Positions 9,461 through 17,149 of a DNA stretch of 64,000 nt are shown here, piece by piece. The stretch lies in NCBI GenBank assembly GCA_001897855.1, contig MKUO01000001.1, positions 558,001 to 622,000 of the forward strand, in the 5' to 3' direction. The position numbers and the translations under genes are program-made. Within the stretch, counting starts at the first letter, position 1. Each line of letters begins with the position of its first letter. The notes beneath the pieces were generated by a model. The model was not told the origin of the DNA. It worked only from the letters and a program-made list of their open reading frames with translations, and searched no databases. This DNA is from Bacteroidetes bacterium 43-93. GTDB lineage: Bacteria; Bacteroidota; Bacteroidia; Chitinophagales; Chitinophagaceae.

Positions 9461-9487
9461 GTTTCAAGGTCAGTATACTACTGAAAC
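9461..9487 (+). repeat. alternative inverted repeats upstream of rpsH
   Basis: GTTTCA (9461-9466) pairs with TGAAAC (9482-9487). Within that, TCAGTA (9470-9475) pairs with TACTGA (9479-9484). The two stems overlap and exclude each other. They lie in the 76-nt rpsN-rpsH spacer. Function is unknown; mRNA structure near a translational control point is possible. Confidence 0.3.
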
Positions 9488-9527
9488 CGGAGGCAATTGA
9501 AAACTTTACAAAACTTATTAAAAGATA

Positions 9528-9926
9528 ATGGTAACAGATCCTATAGCAGACTTTTTAACCCGTATTCGTAACGCGCAGATGGCTCGCCACCGTATAGTGG
9601 AGATCCCTGCTTCTAACGTTAAAAAGCGTATTACAGAGATCCTTTATGATAAAGGTTATATCCTGAAATACAAATTTGAAGATGATAACAAACAAGGCAT
9701 CATCAAGATAGCTTTAAAATATCATCCTGAAACTAAAGAGCCTGCTATCAAAGCTCTGGAGCGTGTAAGCCGTCCGGGTTTGCGTCAATACGCAAAACCT
9801 GCTGATCTGAAACGCGTAATGAGTGGCCTCGGTATAGCTATCGTTTCTACATCTAAAGGTGTAATGACTGATAAGGAAGCCCGCACTCAGAATGTTGGTG
9901 GTGAAGTAATGTGCCACATATACTAA
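9528..9926 (+). CDS. rpsH: 30S ribosomal protein S8
   Basis: 132 residues: '[17 protein letters not shown]' at the start, and '[39 protein letters not shown]' at the end with the S8 STSKG motif. S8 is the translational repressor of the spc operon in E. coli. Structured spacers flank its gene here on both sides. Confidence 0.96.
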   Translation: MVTDPIADFLTRIRNAQMARHRIVEIPASNVKKRITEILYDKGYILKYKFEDDNKQGIIKIALKYHPETKEPAIKALERVSRPGLRQYAKPADLKRVMSGLGIAIVSTSKGVMTDKEARTQNVGGEVMCHIY

Positions 9927-9939
9927 TTGATTTTAACAG

Positions 9940-9988
9940 GTTTCTGATACATTAAGCCGGTACCTATACAGGCTGATCGGTCAGAAAC
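9940..9988 (+). repeat. structured spacer between rpsH and rplF
   Basis: GTTTCTGA (9940-9947) is perfectly complementary to TCAGAAAC (9981-9988). Inside it AGCC (9955-9958) faces GGCT (9971-9974). The 92-nt spacer can thus fold into an extended hairpin. It has no U-tract, so it is more likely an mRNA-stability or translational element than a terminator. Confidence 0.4.
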
Positions 9989-10018
9989 TTTTCCATAACA
10001 TAAATAATATATTTTAGA

Positions 10019-10573
10019 ATGTCTCGTATAGGAAAAAAAGCGATTAAGCTTGCTTCTGGTGTAACACTGACAGTGAGCCCTGCGAATGAAGTAACGGTTA
10101 AAGGCCCTAAAGGCGAACTGAAGCAGAATATAGATCGCGATATCACTGTAGAAGTAAAAGATGGCGAAGTGCTTATCACTCGTCCTACAGATCAGATCCG
10201 TCACCGTGCACTGCATGGTCTGTATCGCTCACTGATCGCTAACATGGTTGTAGGTGTTACTGATGGATTTAAGAAAGAACTTGAATTGGTGGGTGTGGGT
10301 TACCGTGCTGCAGTTCAGGGCCAGCAGATAGATATGGCTTTAGGTTTCTCTCACAACATCATCCTGGAATTGCCTAAAGAAGTAAAAGCTTCTGCTACTG
10401 CTGAAAAAGGTCAGAATCCAAAGATCATACTCGAATCTAACGATAAACAATTATTAGGTCAGGTTGCTGCAAAGATCCGTAGCCTGCGTAAACCAGAGCC
10501 TTACAAAGGTAAGGGTGTTAGGTTTGTCGGCGAGATCGTACGTCGTAAGGCAGGTAAAGCAGCCGGTAAGTAA
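10019..10573 (+). CDS. rplF: 50S ribosomal protein L6
   Basis: 184 residues, two L6 repeats. 'MSRIGKKAIKLASGVTLTV' opens the protein. 'GVGYRAAVQGQQIDMALGFSH' and 'RSLRKPEPYKGKGVRFVGEIVRRKAGKAAGK' carry the C-terminal signature. It binds near the sarcin-ricin loop. Confidence 0.96.
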   Translation: MSRIGKKAIKLASGVTLTVSPANEVTVKGPKGELKQNIDRDITVEVKDGEVLITRPTDQIRHRALHGLYRSLIANMVVGVTDGFKKELELVGVGYRAAVQGQQIDMALGFSHNIILELPKEVKASATAEKGQNPKIILESNDKQLLGQVAAKIRSLRKPEPYKGKGVRFVGEIVRRKAGKAAGK

Positions 10574-10578
10574 TAAAG

Positions 10579-10606
10579 ATTATCATCCGCAGTCGCGGGT
10601 GATAAT
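10579..10606 (+). terminator. terminator-like hairpin inside the ribosomal operon (rplF-rplR)
   Basis: ATTATCATCCGC (10579-10590) pairs with GCGGGTGATAAT (10595-10606) over 12 bp with one G-T wobble and an AGTC loop. TGTTTTTAT follows. This is the shape of an intrinsic terminator or attenuator 6 nt after rplF, with rplR still to be transcribed. Confidence 0.65.
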
Positions 10607-10639
10607 TGTTTTTATAAATTTTGTAAACACATCGGTAGC

Positions 10640-10660
10640 CAGGTTGCTTTATGCAGCCTG
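10640..10660 (+). repeat. second hairpin in the rplF-rplR spacer
   Basis: CAGGTTGC (10640-10647) and GCAGCCTG (10653-10660) form an 8-bp stem with one G-T pair and a TTTAT loop, about 24 nt before rplR. Together with the hairpin at 10579 it makes this 110-nt spacer unusually structured. Confidence 0.4.
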
Positions 10661-10683
10661 AGCCCGTAAAAAACAGATAAAAA

Positions 10684-11043
10684 ATGTCAACAGATCCTAA
10701 AGTTCTCCGCCGTCAGAAATTGCGCTGGCGTATCCGTGCCAAAGTAAGTGGCACAGCTACAAAACCACGCCTTTCTGTATTCCGCAGTAACAAAGATATC
10801 TATGCACAGCTGATAGATGACGCAACAGGCACTACGCTGGTTGCTGCTAACTCTCGTCAGAAGGATATAGCTGCACAAAAAGGCACTAAATCAGAAAAAG
10901 CTGCTATGGTTGGTAAAGCTATCGCTGAGAAGGCTGTGGCTCTTGGCCTGGCAGATTGCATATTTGATCGTGGTGGTTACCTGTACCATGGCCGTGTTAA
11001 GGCTGTAGCAGATGGCGCACGTGAAGGTGGTCTGAAATTCTAA
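10684..11043 (+). CDS. rplR: 50S ribosomal protein L18
   Basis: 119 residues with the L18 pattern '[38 protein letters not shown]' and the C-terminal '[26 protein letters not shown]'. It delivers 5S rRNA with L5. It follows the longest internal spacer of the operon (110 nt). Confidence 0.96.
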   Translation: MSTDPKVLRRQKLRWRIRAKVSGTATKPRLSVFRSNKDIYAQLIDDATGTTLVAANSRQKDIAAQKGTKSEKAAMVGKAIAEKAVALGLADCIFDRGGYLYHGRVKAVADGAREGGLKF

Positions 11044-11081
11044 TCCAAACATTGTTTAACATTTTTCTTTAGATAATTATA

Positions 11082-11600
11082 ATGGCGAAGTCAACATTAA
11101 ATCGCGTTAAAGCCGGAGACCTGGAACTGCATGAAAAGGTAGTGGCTATCAACCGCGTGGTAAAAACCACAAAAGGTGGCCGTGCGTTTAGCTTTTCTGC
11201 CCTGGTTGTTGTAGGTAACGGTCAAGGTGTTGTAGGACATGGTTTAGGTAAAGCCAAAGAAGTACAGGAAGCTATCACTAAAGGTATAGATGATGCTAAG
11301 AAAAACCTGATAAAAGTGCCTGTGATGAACGGTACTATCCCTCACGAACAACTGGCAAAAGACGGTGCTGCTAAAGTACTGATCAAACCGGCTGCTCACG
11401 GTACAGGTGTGATAGCAGGTGGTAGCATGCGTGCAGTATTAGAAGCTGCAGGTGTTACAGACGTGCTTTCTAAATCTTTAGGTTCTGCTAACCCTCACAA
11501 CGTGGTGAAAGCTACTTTCACAGCTTTGAGCATGCTGCGCGAACCAATAGCTGTTGCAAAAGAACGCAACATCAGCCTGAAGAAAGTATTCAACGGGTAA
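11082..11600 (+). CDS. rpsE: 30S ribosomal protein S5
   Basis: 172 residues. '[44 protein letters not shown]' is the S5 dsRNA-binding domain, followed by '[33 protein letters not shown]'. It takes part in decoding accuracy at the mRNA entry site. Confidence 0.96.
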   Translation: MAKSTLNRVKAGDLELHEKVVAINRVVKTTKGGRAFSFSALVVVGNGQGVVGHGLGKAKEVQEAITKGIDDAKKNLIKVPVMNGTIPHEQLAKDGAAKVLIKPAAHGTGVIAGGSMRAVLEAAGVTDVLSKSLGSANPHNVVKATFTALSMLREPIAVAKERNISLKKVFNG

Positions 11601-11674
11601 TAGTTTAGCACAGCCTAAGGGCTGGCATAACATATTGAATTATTGAATTTTAACTTTTGAATTTATATAGCGTC

Positions 11675-11860
11675 ATGGCTAAGATTAAAATTACACAGAC
11701 AAAGAGCGGAATAGACCGTCCGGCGCGCCAAAAGCGTACGCTTCAGGCGTTAGGTCTGCGTAAAATGCACGCTACTGTAGAAGTAGAGGCAACACCGCAG
11801 ATTCTGGGTATGGTACAGGCTGTTCATCACCTGGTAAAAGTAGAAGAAGTAAAAGCTTAA
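11675..11860 (+). CDS. rpmD: 50S ribosomal protein L30
   Basis: 61 residues from the ATG at 11675. A TTG further upstream at 11657 would add six residues not seen in the family. '[37 protein letters not shown]' is the L30 ferredoxin-like fold. 74 nt after rpsE, 57 nt before rplO. Confidence 0.95.
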   Translation: MAKIKITQTKSGIDRPARQKRTLQALGLRKMHATVEVEATPQILGMVQAVHHLVKVEEVKA

Positions 11861-11917
11861 TTTTTTAACCAATTGCGAGCGGTTTTACATTCCGCGCAAG
11901 TCCAAAAATCGTAAATT

Positions 11918-12364
11918 ATGCAACTGCACAATTTAAAACCTGCTGAAGGTTCCGTAAAGAAAACAAAACGTATAGGCCGTGGTGAAGGTAGCGGTCATGG
12001 TGGTACTGCAACACGTGGTAACAAAGGTGCTCAGTCAAACACCGGTTACAAACGCAAAATAGGCCACGAAGGTGGTCAGATGCCTATTCAGCGCCGTATG
12101 CCTAAGCGTGGTTTTAAAAATAACAACCGTATTGACTATAAGGTATTCAACCTTGGTCAATTGGATTACCTGATCGAGAAATACAATATCCAGGAGTTCT
12201 CTCTCGACAATCTTTATATCAATGGCCTGATCAACCGCACTGACGCTGTTAAGATATTAGGCTTCGGTGAATTCAAAGCTAAAATCGCTTTCAAAGTGAA
12301 TGCAATAAGTGCAAAAGCTAAAGAAGCAATAGAAGCTGCGGGCAGCACTGTAGAGTTAGTTTAA
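11918..12364 (+). CDS. rplO: 50S ribosomal protein L15
   Basis: 148 residues: 'LKPAEGSVKKTKRIGRGEGSGHGGTATRGNKGAQSNTGY', the Gly-rich extended N-terminus of L15, then 'FEGGQMP'-type 'HEGGQMPIQRRMPKRGFKN'. Last ribosomal protein gene of the run. A strong hairpin follows it. Confidence 0.96.
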   Translation: MQLHNLKPAEGSVKKTKRIGRGEGSGHGGTATRGNKGAQSNTGYKRKIGHEGGQMPIQRRMPKRGFKNNNRIDYKVFNLGQLDYLIEKYNIQEFSLDNLYINGLINRTDAVKILGFGEFKAKIAFKVNAISAKAKEAIEAAGSTVELV

Positions 12365-12379
12365 TCTATTTCTATAATC

Positions 12380-12409
12380 AAAAGACGCATTTGGTAAAAT
12401 GCGTCTTTT
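12380..12409. terminator. intrinsic terminator or attenuator between rplO and secY
   Basis: AAAAGACGCATTT (12380-12392) and AAATGCGTCTTTT (12397-12409) form a perfect 13-bp stem with a GGTA loop and a T-rich right arm. It lies 16 nt after rplO and 48 nt before secY. No clear TAnnTTTG promoter is visible between it and secY, so secY and map probably depend on read-through or on a promoter I cannot recognise. Confidence 0.75.
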
Positions 12410-12456
12410 ATCGTTTATTCGCATTTCCATTTTTTGTTGATTAACTACAGTCCAAA

Positions 12457-13809
12457 GTGAAGAAATTAATTGAAACGCTTAAGAATATCTGGGGAATAGA
12501 TGAACTCCGTAAGCGCATCCTATTTACGCTATTGCTGGTATTAGTATACCGAGCAGGCTGCTACATCACGCTTCCCGGTATCAACCCAAACTTACTTGCA
12601 CTTGAAAGCAGCCAGAACGGTGGCTTATTGGGCTTGTTCAATATGTTTGCAGGTGGTGCATTTTTACGTGCATCTATCTTTGCATTAGGTGTAATGCCTT
12701 ATATCTCTGCTTCTATCTTTATGCAGCTTGCCGGTATTGTTGTGCCGCAAATTGCTAAAATGCAACGTGAAGAAAGTGGCCGTAAAAAGATCAATCAATA
12801 CACACGTTATCTTACCGTATTGGTAACCGCATTCCAGGCAAGTGCTTATGTTGCTTACCTGCGTACGCAAACAGGTGGTGCTATCGTAGAAGGTTTTAGC
12901 CCGGTACTCTTCTGGTTATCTACTGTAATCGTACTGACTGCTGGTACGCTGTTTGTAATGTGGATGGGTGAAAAGATCACGGACAAAGGTATTGGTAACG
13001 GTACTTCACTGATCATCATGGTGGGTATCCTTGCACGTTTGCCACACTCTTTAGGCCAGGAATTCGACGCTAAGAACCTTGGCGGCGGTGGTGGCCTTTT
13101 GATATTCCTGATTGAGATCGCTATCTTCATTGGTGTTATCGTTGGCCTGATCCTATTGACTCAAGGTACACGTAAAATACCTCTGAACTATGCACGCCGT
13201 ATCATTGGCAGCACTAACGCAGCAAAAGAAGTGTCCGGTTCTCGTGATTTCATTCCTTTGAAAGTGAACTCAGCCGGTGTAATGCCGATCATCTTCGCAC
13301 AAGCTATTATGTTTATACCGGCTACGCTGGTTGGCTTTAGTAACAATGAAGGTGCGCAGGGTTTTGTACGTGCCATGTCTGATCATACATCACTGATCTA
13401 CAACATAGTTTATGCAGTACTGGTAATTGCCTTTACTTATTTCTATACAGCGTTGATCTTCAACCCGTCTGAGATGGCTGATAACCTGAAAAGGAACAAC
13501 AGCTTCATCCCCGGCGTGAAACCAGGTGAACCAACTGCTGATTATATCGCTACTATCATGGATCGTATCACCTTGCCCGGTGCTGTATTCCTGGCTGTAG
13601 CGGGCGTTCTGCCGGGCGTTGCTGCTTTGCTGGGCGTAACAAGTGGTTTCTCCTCTTTCTTCGGTGGTACTTCTATGTTGATCGGTGTGGGTGTTATCCT
13701 GGATACACTGCAACAAATAGAAAGCCACCTGCTAATGCGCCAATACGATGGCCTGATGAAAACAGGTCGTATATCTGGCCGCCAGGCGGCAACAGGAGCT
13801 TCCGTATAA
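12457..13809 (+). CDS. secY: preprotein translocase subunit SecY (GTG start)
   Basis: 450 residues from a GTG at 12457. Begins 'KKLIETLKNIWGIDELRKRILFTLLLVLVYRAGCYITLPGI', the SecY TM1 entry. The plug and TM2 region has 'LGLFNMFAGGAFLRASIFALGVMPYISASIFMQL'. Later come 'GNGTSLIIMVGI' and 'PLKVNSAGVMPIIFAQAIMFIPA'. Ten membrane segments are expected. It forms the Sec channel with SecE and SecG, which are not in the window. Separated from rplO by a terminator-like hairpin. Confidence 0.97.
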   Translation: MKKLIETLKNIWGIDELRKRILFTLLLVLVYRAGCYITLPGINPNLLALESSQNGGLLGLFNMFAGGAFLRASIFALGVMPYISASIFMQLAGIVVPQIAKMQREESGRKKINQYTRYLTVLVTAFQASAYVAYLRTQTGGAIVEGFSPVLFWLSTVIVLTAGTLFVMWMGEKITDKGIGNGTSLIIMVGILARLPHSLGQEFDAKNLGGGGGLLIFLIEIAIFIGVIVGLILLTQGTRKIPLNYARRIIGSTNAAKEVSGSRDFIPLKVNSAGVMPIIFAQAIMFIPATLVGFSNNEGAQGFVRAMSDHTSLIYNIVYAVLVIAFTYFYTALIFNPSEMADNLKRNNSFIPGVKPGEPTADYIATIMDRITLPGAVFLAVAGVLPGVAALLGVTSGFSSFFGGTSMLIGVGVILDTLQQIESHLLMRQYDGLMKTGRISGRQAATGASV

Positions 13810-13825
13810 TTTGAATTAGTGAGTA

Positions 13826-14653
13826 ATGATACATATTAGAAGTAAAGACGAAATTGAATTAATACGCAAAAGCGCTTTAATGGTCACTGCCACCTTAACA
13901 GAGGTGGCAAACTTTTTAAAGCCAGGTATCACCACGCTTTCTATCGATACGATGGCAGAGCAGTTTATCAGGGATAATGGTGGGGTACCTTCTTTTAAAG
14001 GTTATGGTGGTTTTAAATATTCGCTTTGCATATCGGTGAATGAAGTAGTAGTACATGGTTTCCCAAGCGATTATGTGCTGAAGGATGGTGATATTATATC
14101 TGTAGACTGCGGGGTGTATATGAATGGCTATCATGGCGATCATGCTTATACGTTTGCTATAGGTGATGTAAAGCCTGAAATTTTGAAGCTGATGCGTGTT
14201 ACCAAGGAATCGCTTGCACGCGGCATAGCACAAGCAAAAGATGGTAATAGGGTAGGTGACATTTCGTTTGCTATAGAAGACTATACTGCACGGCAGAATG
14301 GATACGGTGTTGTGCGTGAGCTTGTAGGACATGGCGTTGGTAAAAAACTACACGAAGACCCGCAAGTGCCTAACTATGGCCGCAGAGGCGATGGTAAGCG
14401 ATTGAAAGAAGGTATGGTATTGGCTATTGAGCCGATGATTAACCTGGGTACAAGAGATGTATACACACTATCTGATGGGTGGACGGTTGTTACAGCTGAT
14501 GGCAAACCATCTGTACACTACGAACATACTGTTGCCGTGCGTAAGAACAGCGGTGAAGCGCTCTCTAATTTTGCACCTATAGAAGCAGCTGAAAGAAATA
14601 ACCCCGAACTAAATAAAGGACATCTTACTGAAGAAGTAGTTACTACCGTTTAA
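13826..14653 (+). CDS. map: methionine aminopeptidase type I
   Basis: 275 residues, slightly longer than E. coli Map because of a C-terminal tail (about residues 245-275). The five metal ligands are present: D94 (SVDCGVY), D105 (GDHAYTF), H169 (VGHGVGK), E202 (IEPMI) and E233 (HYEHTV). Substrate His77 (VVHGFP) and His176 are also present. It removes the initiator Met from nascent proteins. 16 nt after secY. In many bacteria infA and the alpha operon follow; here a convergent gene begins 1 nt after its stop. Confidence 0.95.
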   Translation: MIHIRSKDEIELIRKSALMVTATLTEVANFLKPGITTLSIDTMAEQFIRDNGGVPSFKGYGGFKYSLCISVNEVVVHGFPSDYVLKDGDIISVDCGVYMNGYHGDHAYTFAIGDVKPEILKLMRVTKESLARGIAQAKDGNRVGDISFAIEDYTARQNGYGVVRELVGHGVGKKLHEDPQVPNYGRRGDGKRLKEGMVLAIEPMINLGTRDVYTLSDGWTVVTADGKPSVHYEHTVAVRKNSGEALSNFAPIEAAERNNPELNKGHLTEEVVTTV

Positions 14654-14654
14654 T

Positions 14655-15785
14655 TTAGGTTATAATAGTACTCTTATTGCTTTCAAGAATAGTCATTAAG
14701 AGTTGCTCTTCTTCTGTTAAACCCTGGAGTGTGTCACAAGTTAAGCTCGGGTTTGAGATAAATTTATGAAGGGTATGATTGGTGAAATGATCGAACAGAA
14801 TAGGATGGACATAATATTTTTTGCAGACTGTTCTTGTATTACCCAGGTGACCAGCAACAATATCTAATACTTCAACAATTTTTTTCTTAGCCTGCGTTTC
14901 AGACGCAGGCTTTTCTATTTCTTTTAATACTTCGAGGGCTTTCAAACTACCAGCCCAGGTACGAAAGTCCTTAGCAGTAAAATCACCATTGCTTATCTGC
15001 CGGATGTAGGCATTGACCATACCCGAGTCTATAGCTTTTCTTGTACCCTCTTCTGTATAATATTGAAACAATTCTTTGCCTGGGATATCTCTGCACTGTT
15101 GCACTATCCGCGCCAGCTTGCGGCTTTTCATGTCCACTTTGTGATACACACCTTTTTTACCTTTAAAGCTAAACTGTACACTACCGCCAGTTACCTTCAC
15201 GTGTTGGTCTTTTAACGTAGTCAATCCAAATGAACCATATAACTTTTCATATGCGTCATTGCCGATGCGTATGCAAGTGCACTGCATAATAGAGATAACG
15301 GCTGCTAGCACTTTTTCCTGTGGCAAGCCATTCAGGCTAAGGTCTTTTTGCAACTGCCGGCGAATAGCAGGTAGCGCCTGCCCAAATGCGTGCATATGGA
15401 AGAATTTGGTTTGATTACGTACACTGCTCCATAACTGGTGGTACCTGTATTGTTTTCTGCCTCGTGCATCATAACCTGTAACTTGCAGGTGGGAGTTAGC
15501 GATAGGGCTGATCCATACATTTTCCCATGCCGGAGGTATGACTAAGGCTTTGATCCGGTTGATATCCTCCGCCGTTTTTAGCGCCTTGCCATCCTTTATG
15601 TATGTGAAGGAATCGCCTTTTTTGATTCTCGTGATGCCGGGTTCCTTATCGGTTATGTAAACCAGATGTACAGCAGCAGCTGTCTTATGCGTATCGGTAT
15701 GTAACCGCAACAATGTATTGCGGTTGAGCCGGATGGGCGATGGGTCGAGCGGTTGTGCTGCCTGTTTCATAACACAACCATTCAA
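14655..15785 (-). CDS. DNA topoisomerase IB (poxvirus/eukaryote-like)
   Basis: 376 residues. The N-terminal domain has 'VIPPAWENVWISP...HLQVTGYDARGRKQYRYH', diagnostic of type IB enzymes. Likely catalytic residues are R173 (CIRIGN), a Lys at 210-211 (FKGKKG), R275 (AKDFRTWAGS) and the nucleophile Y325 (KKYYVHP). The enzyme nicks one strand through a 3'-phosphotyrosine and relaxes supercoils without ATP. It lies 14 nt downstream of lgt on the same strand, so the two may be co-transcribed. An ATG five codons further in is an alternative start. TopIB is patchy in bacteria, so transfer at some time is possible. Confidence 0.9.
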   Translation of the reverse strand: MNGCVMKQAAQPLDPSPIRLNRNTLLRLHTDTHKTAAAVHLVYITDKEPGITRIKKGDSFTYIKDGKALKTAEDINRIKALVIPPAWENVWISPIANSHLQVTGYDARGRKQYRYHQLWSSVRNQTKFFHMHAFGQALPAIRRQLQKDLSLNGLPQEKVLAAVISIMQCTCIRIGNDAYEKLYGSFGLTTLKDQHVKVTGGSVQFSFKGKKGVYHKVDMKSRKLARIVQQCRDIPGKELFQYYTEEGTRKAIDSGMVNAYIRQISNGDFTAKDFRTWAGSLKALEVLKEIEKPASETQAKKKIVEVLDIVAGHLGNTRTVCKKYYVHPILFDHFTNHTLHKFISNPSLTCDTLQGLTEEEQLLMTILESNKSTIIT

Positions 15786-15799
15786 AAAACCGTGCCTGT

Positions 15800-17083
15800 T
15801 TAGGCTTGCGCAGGAGAAACCTTACGTACTCTTAACAATAGCACCAATCCTATAATAACGAACACTACTGATAATATTTCGGCCTGTGTAGGGTGTATAA
15901 AGCCCCAGTCATATTTATAATTGACCCGTATTGTTTCTACCAGGAAGCGTTCAATGCCATTAAGTATAAGGTAAAGGCCAAACATCTGAAGTGGTGCATT
16001 AAGCCGTTTACGCATGCTCCACAATACAAAAAACAACCCTATACATACCACGGATTCATAAAGCGGCGTAGGGAATACACCAGCAGGTAATACAGCACAA
16101 TAGTTGTGCATGCAACCCATGATGGCAATACCTTCATTATTTACATTGTGTGGATAGTTCATAGCAAACATCCACTGGGGTAACCAGGAAGGTGCCGGGG
16201 CATAGATATGTGGAACAGAGGCGATACTGCCGAAATTTTGTATGAAGTATTGCGGATATGTTTGTACTACTTGTTGAAACTCACCATGATTTGCAAGCCT
16301 TAAGATCCCGTTCGGCTCCGTTACATAGGCACTATTGAAGATGCCCCAGTCGCCATCGCCGGCAAACTGGCAGCCTAAACGGCCAATGCCGTATGCAAGC
16401 ATTAATCCGGGTGCGGCAGCGTCGCATAGGTGCTTAAAAGGGATCTGATGCTTACGTGCATAATACATCAGTGCAACGGTAGCCACAATAAGTCCACCAT
16501 AAAAGGTAAGGCCTGATGAAGACAATAGGCTTTCTGCAGGGTTTTTAATAAACTCGTCCCATGTTTCCAGTGCATTAAATACTTTAGCACCTACCAGGCC
16601 GCCAATGGCTGCTATCATCACTATTTCACTGATGCGCTGATGTGGGTAGATGGCAATACGTTTGGTTTGTGGTTCATCTAGTTGTTGCTTTTTCTTTTCT
16701 GAATATTTGATATATCCGAATACTACTGCACCTAGTATGCCGAATACAAGGCTCCCTTGCAGGGAGAAAACATACCCAAGCGGGTCTGGGGAGACCTGAG
16801 CAGCATTGCCTATCATACCACCGCCCTTAAAGCCGAGAACAAACCCACCGAGCGCAGATAATAGTAACTCTGTCGCGGAAGCAGGTTTGCCCACTTCTAT
16901 TTCTGTAAATGTGGGTATCAGCAACCCCATTTGCTCTTTTCTTCTCAGCTCCTGTATAAGGCTCCATGCTGCGCCAAAAAAAGCGATGGCTACCATTAAG
17001 CCGAAGGTTTTAAATATGCTTAACCATTCGGGCATGGGTGTGCCGAACAGGCTTTGTAAGAGTTGTTGAAAATCAGGATACAT
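15800..17083 (-). CDS. lgt: prolipoprotein diacylglyceryl transferase
   Basis: 427 residues, much longer than E. coli Lgt (291). A central block matches the family: 'SGLTFYGGLI' (190-199), 'GRLGCQFAGDGD' (234-245, the phosphatidylglycerol-binding signature) and 'LNGIERFLVETIRVN' near the C-terminus, with about eight membrane segments. It transfers diacylglycerol to the lipobox Cys of prelipoproteins at the inner membrane. The position equivalent to E. coli His103 appears to be Tyr195, a variant I believe also occurs in other bacterial Lgt. The extra length is an N-terminal hydrophobic stretch and an internal loop around 260-320. Confidence 0.9.
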   Translation of the reverse strand: MYPDFQQLLQSLFGTPMPEWLSIFKTFGLMVAIAFFGAAWSLIQELRRKEQMGLLIPTFTEIEVGKPASATELLLSALGGFVLGFKGGGMIGNAAQVSPDPLGYVFSLQGSLVFGILGAVVFGYIKYSEKKKQQLDEPQTKRIAIYPHQRISEIVMIAAIGGLVGAKVFNALETWDEFIKNPAESLLSSSGLTFYGGLIVATVALMYYARKHQIPFKHLCDAAAPGLMLAYGIGRLGCQFAGDGDWGIFNSAYVTEPNGILRLANHGEFQQVVQTYPQYFIQNFGSIASVPHIYAPAPSWLPQWMFAMNYPHNVNNEGIAIMGCMHNYCAVLPAGVFPTPLYESVVCIGLFFVLWSMRKRLNAPLQMFGLYLILNGIERFLVETIRVNYKYDWGFIHPTQAEILSVVFVIIGLVLLLRVRKVSPAQA

Positions 17084-17149
17084 AACGGGGGCGAAGTTAC
17101 TTGAATAGTTGACTTATCGAAAATAGAAAAACCAGCAGAGATGCCGGTA

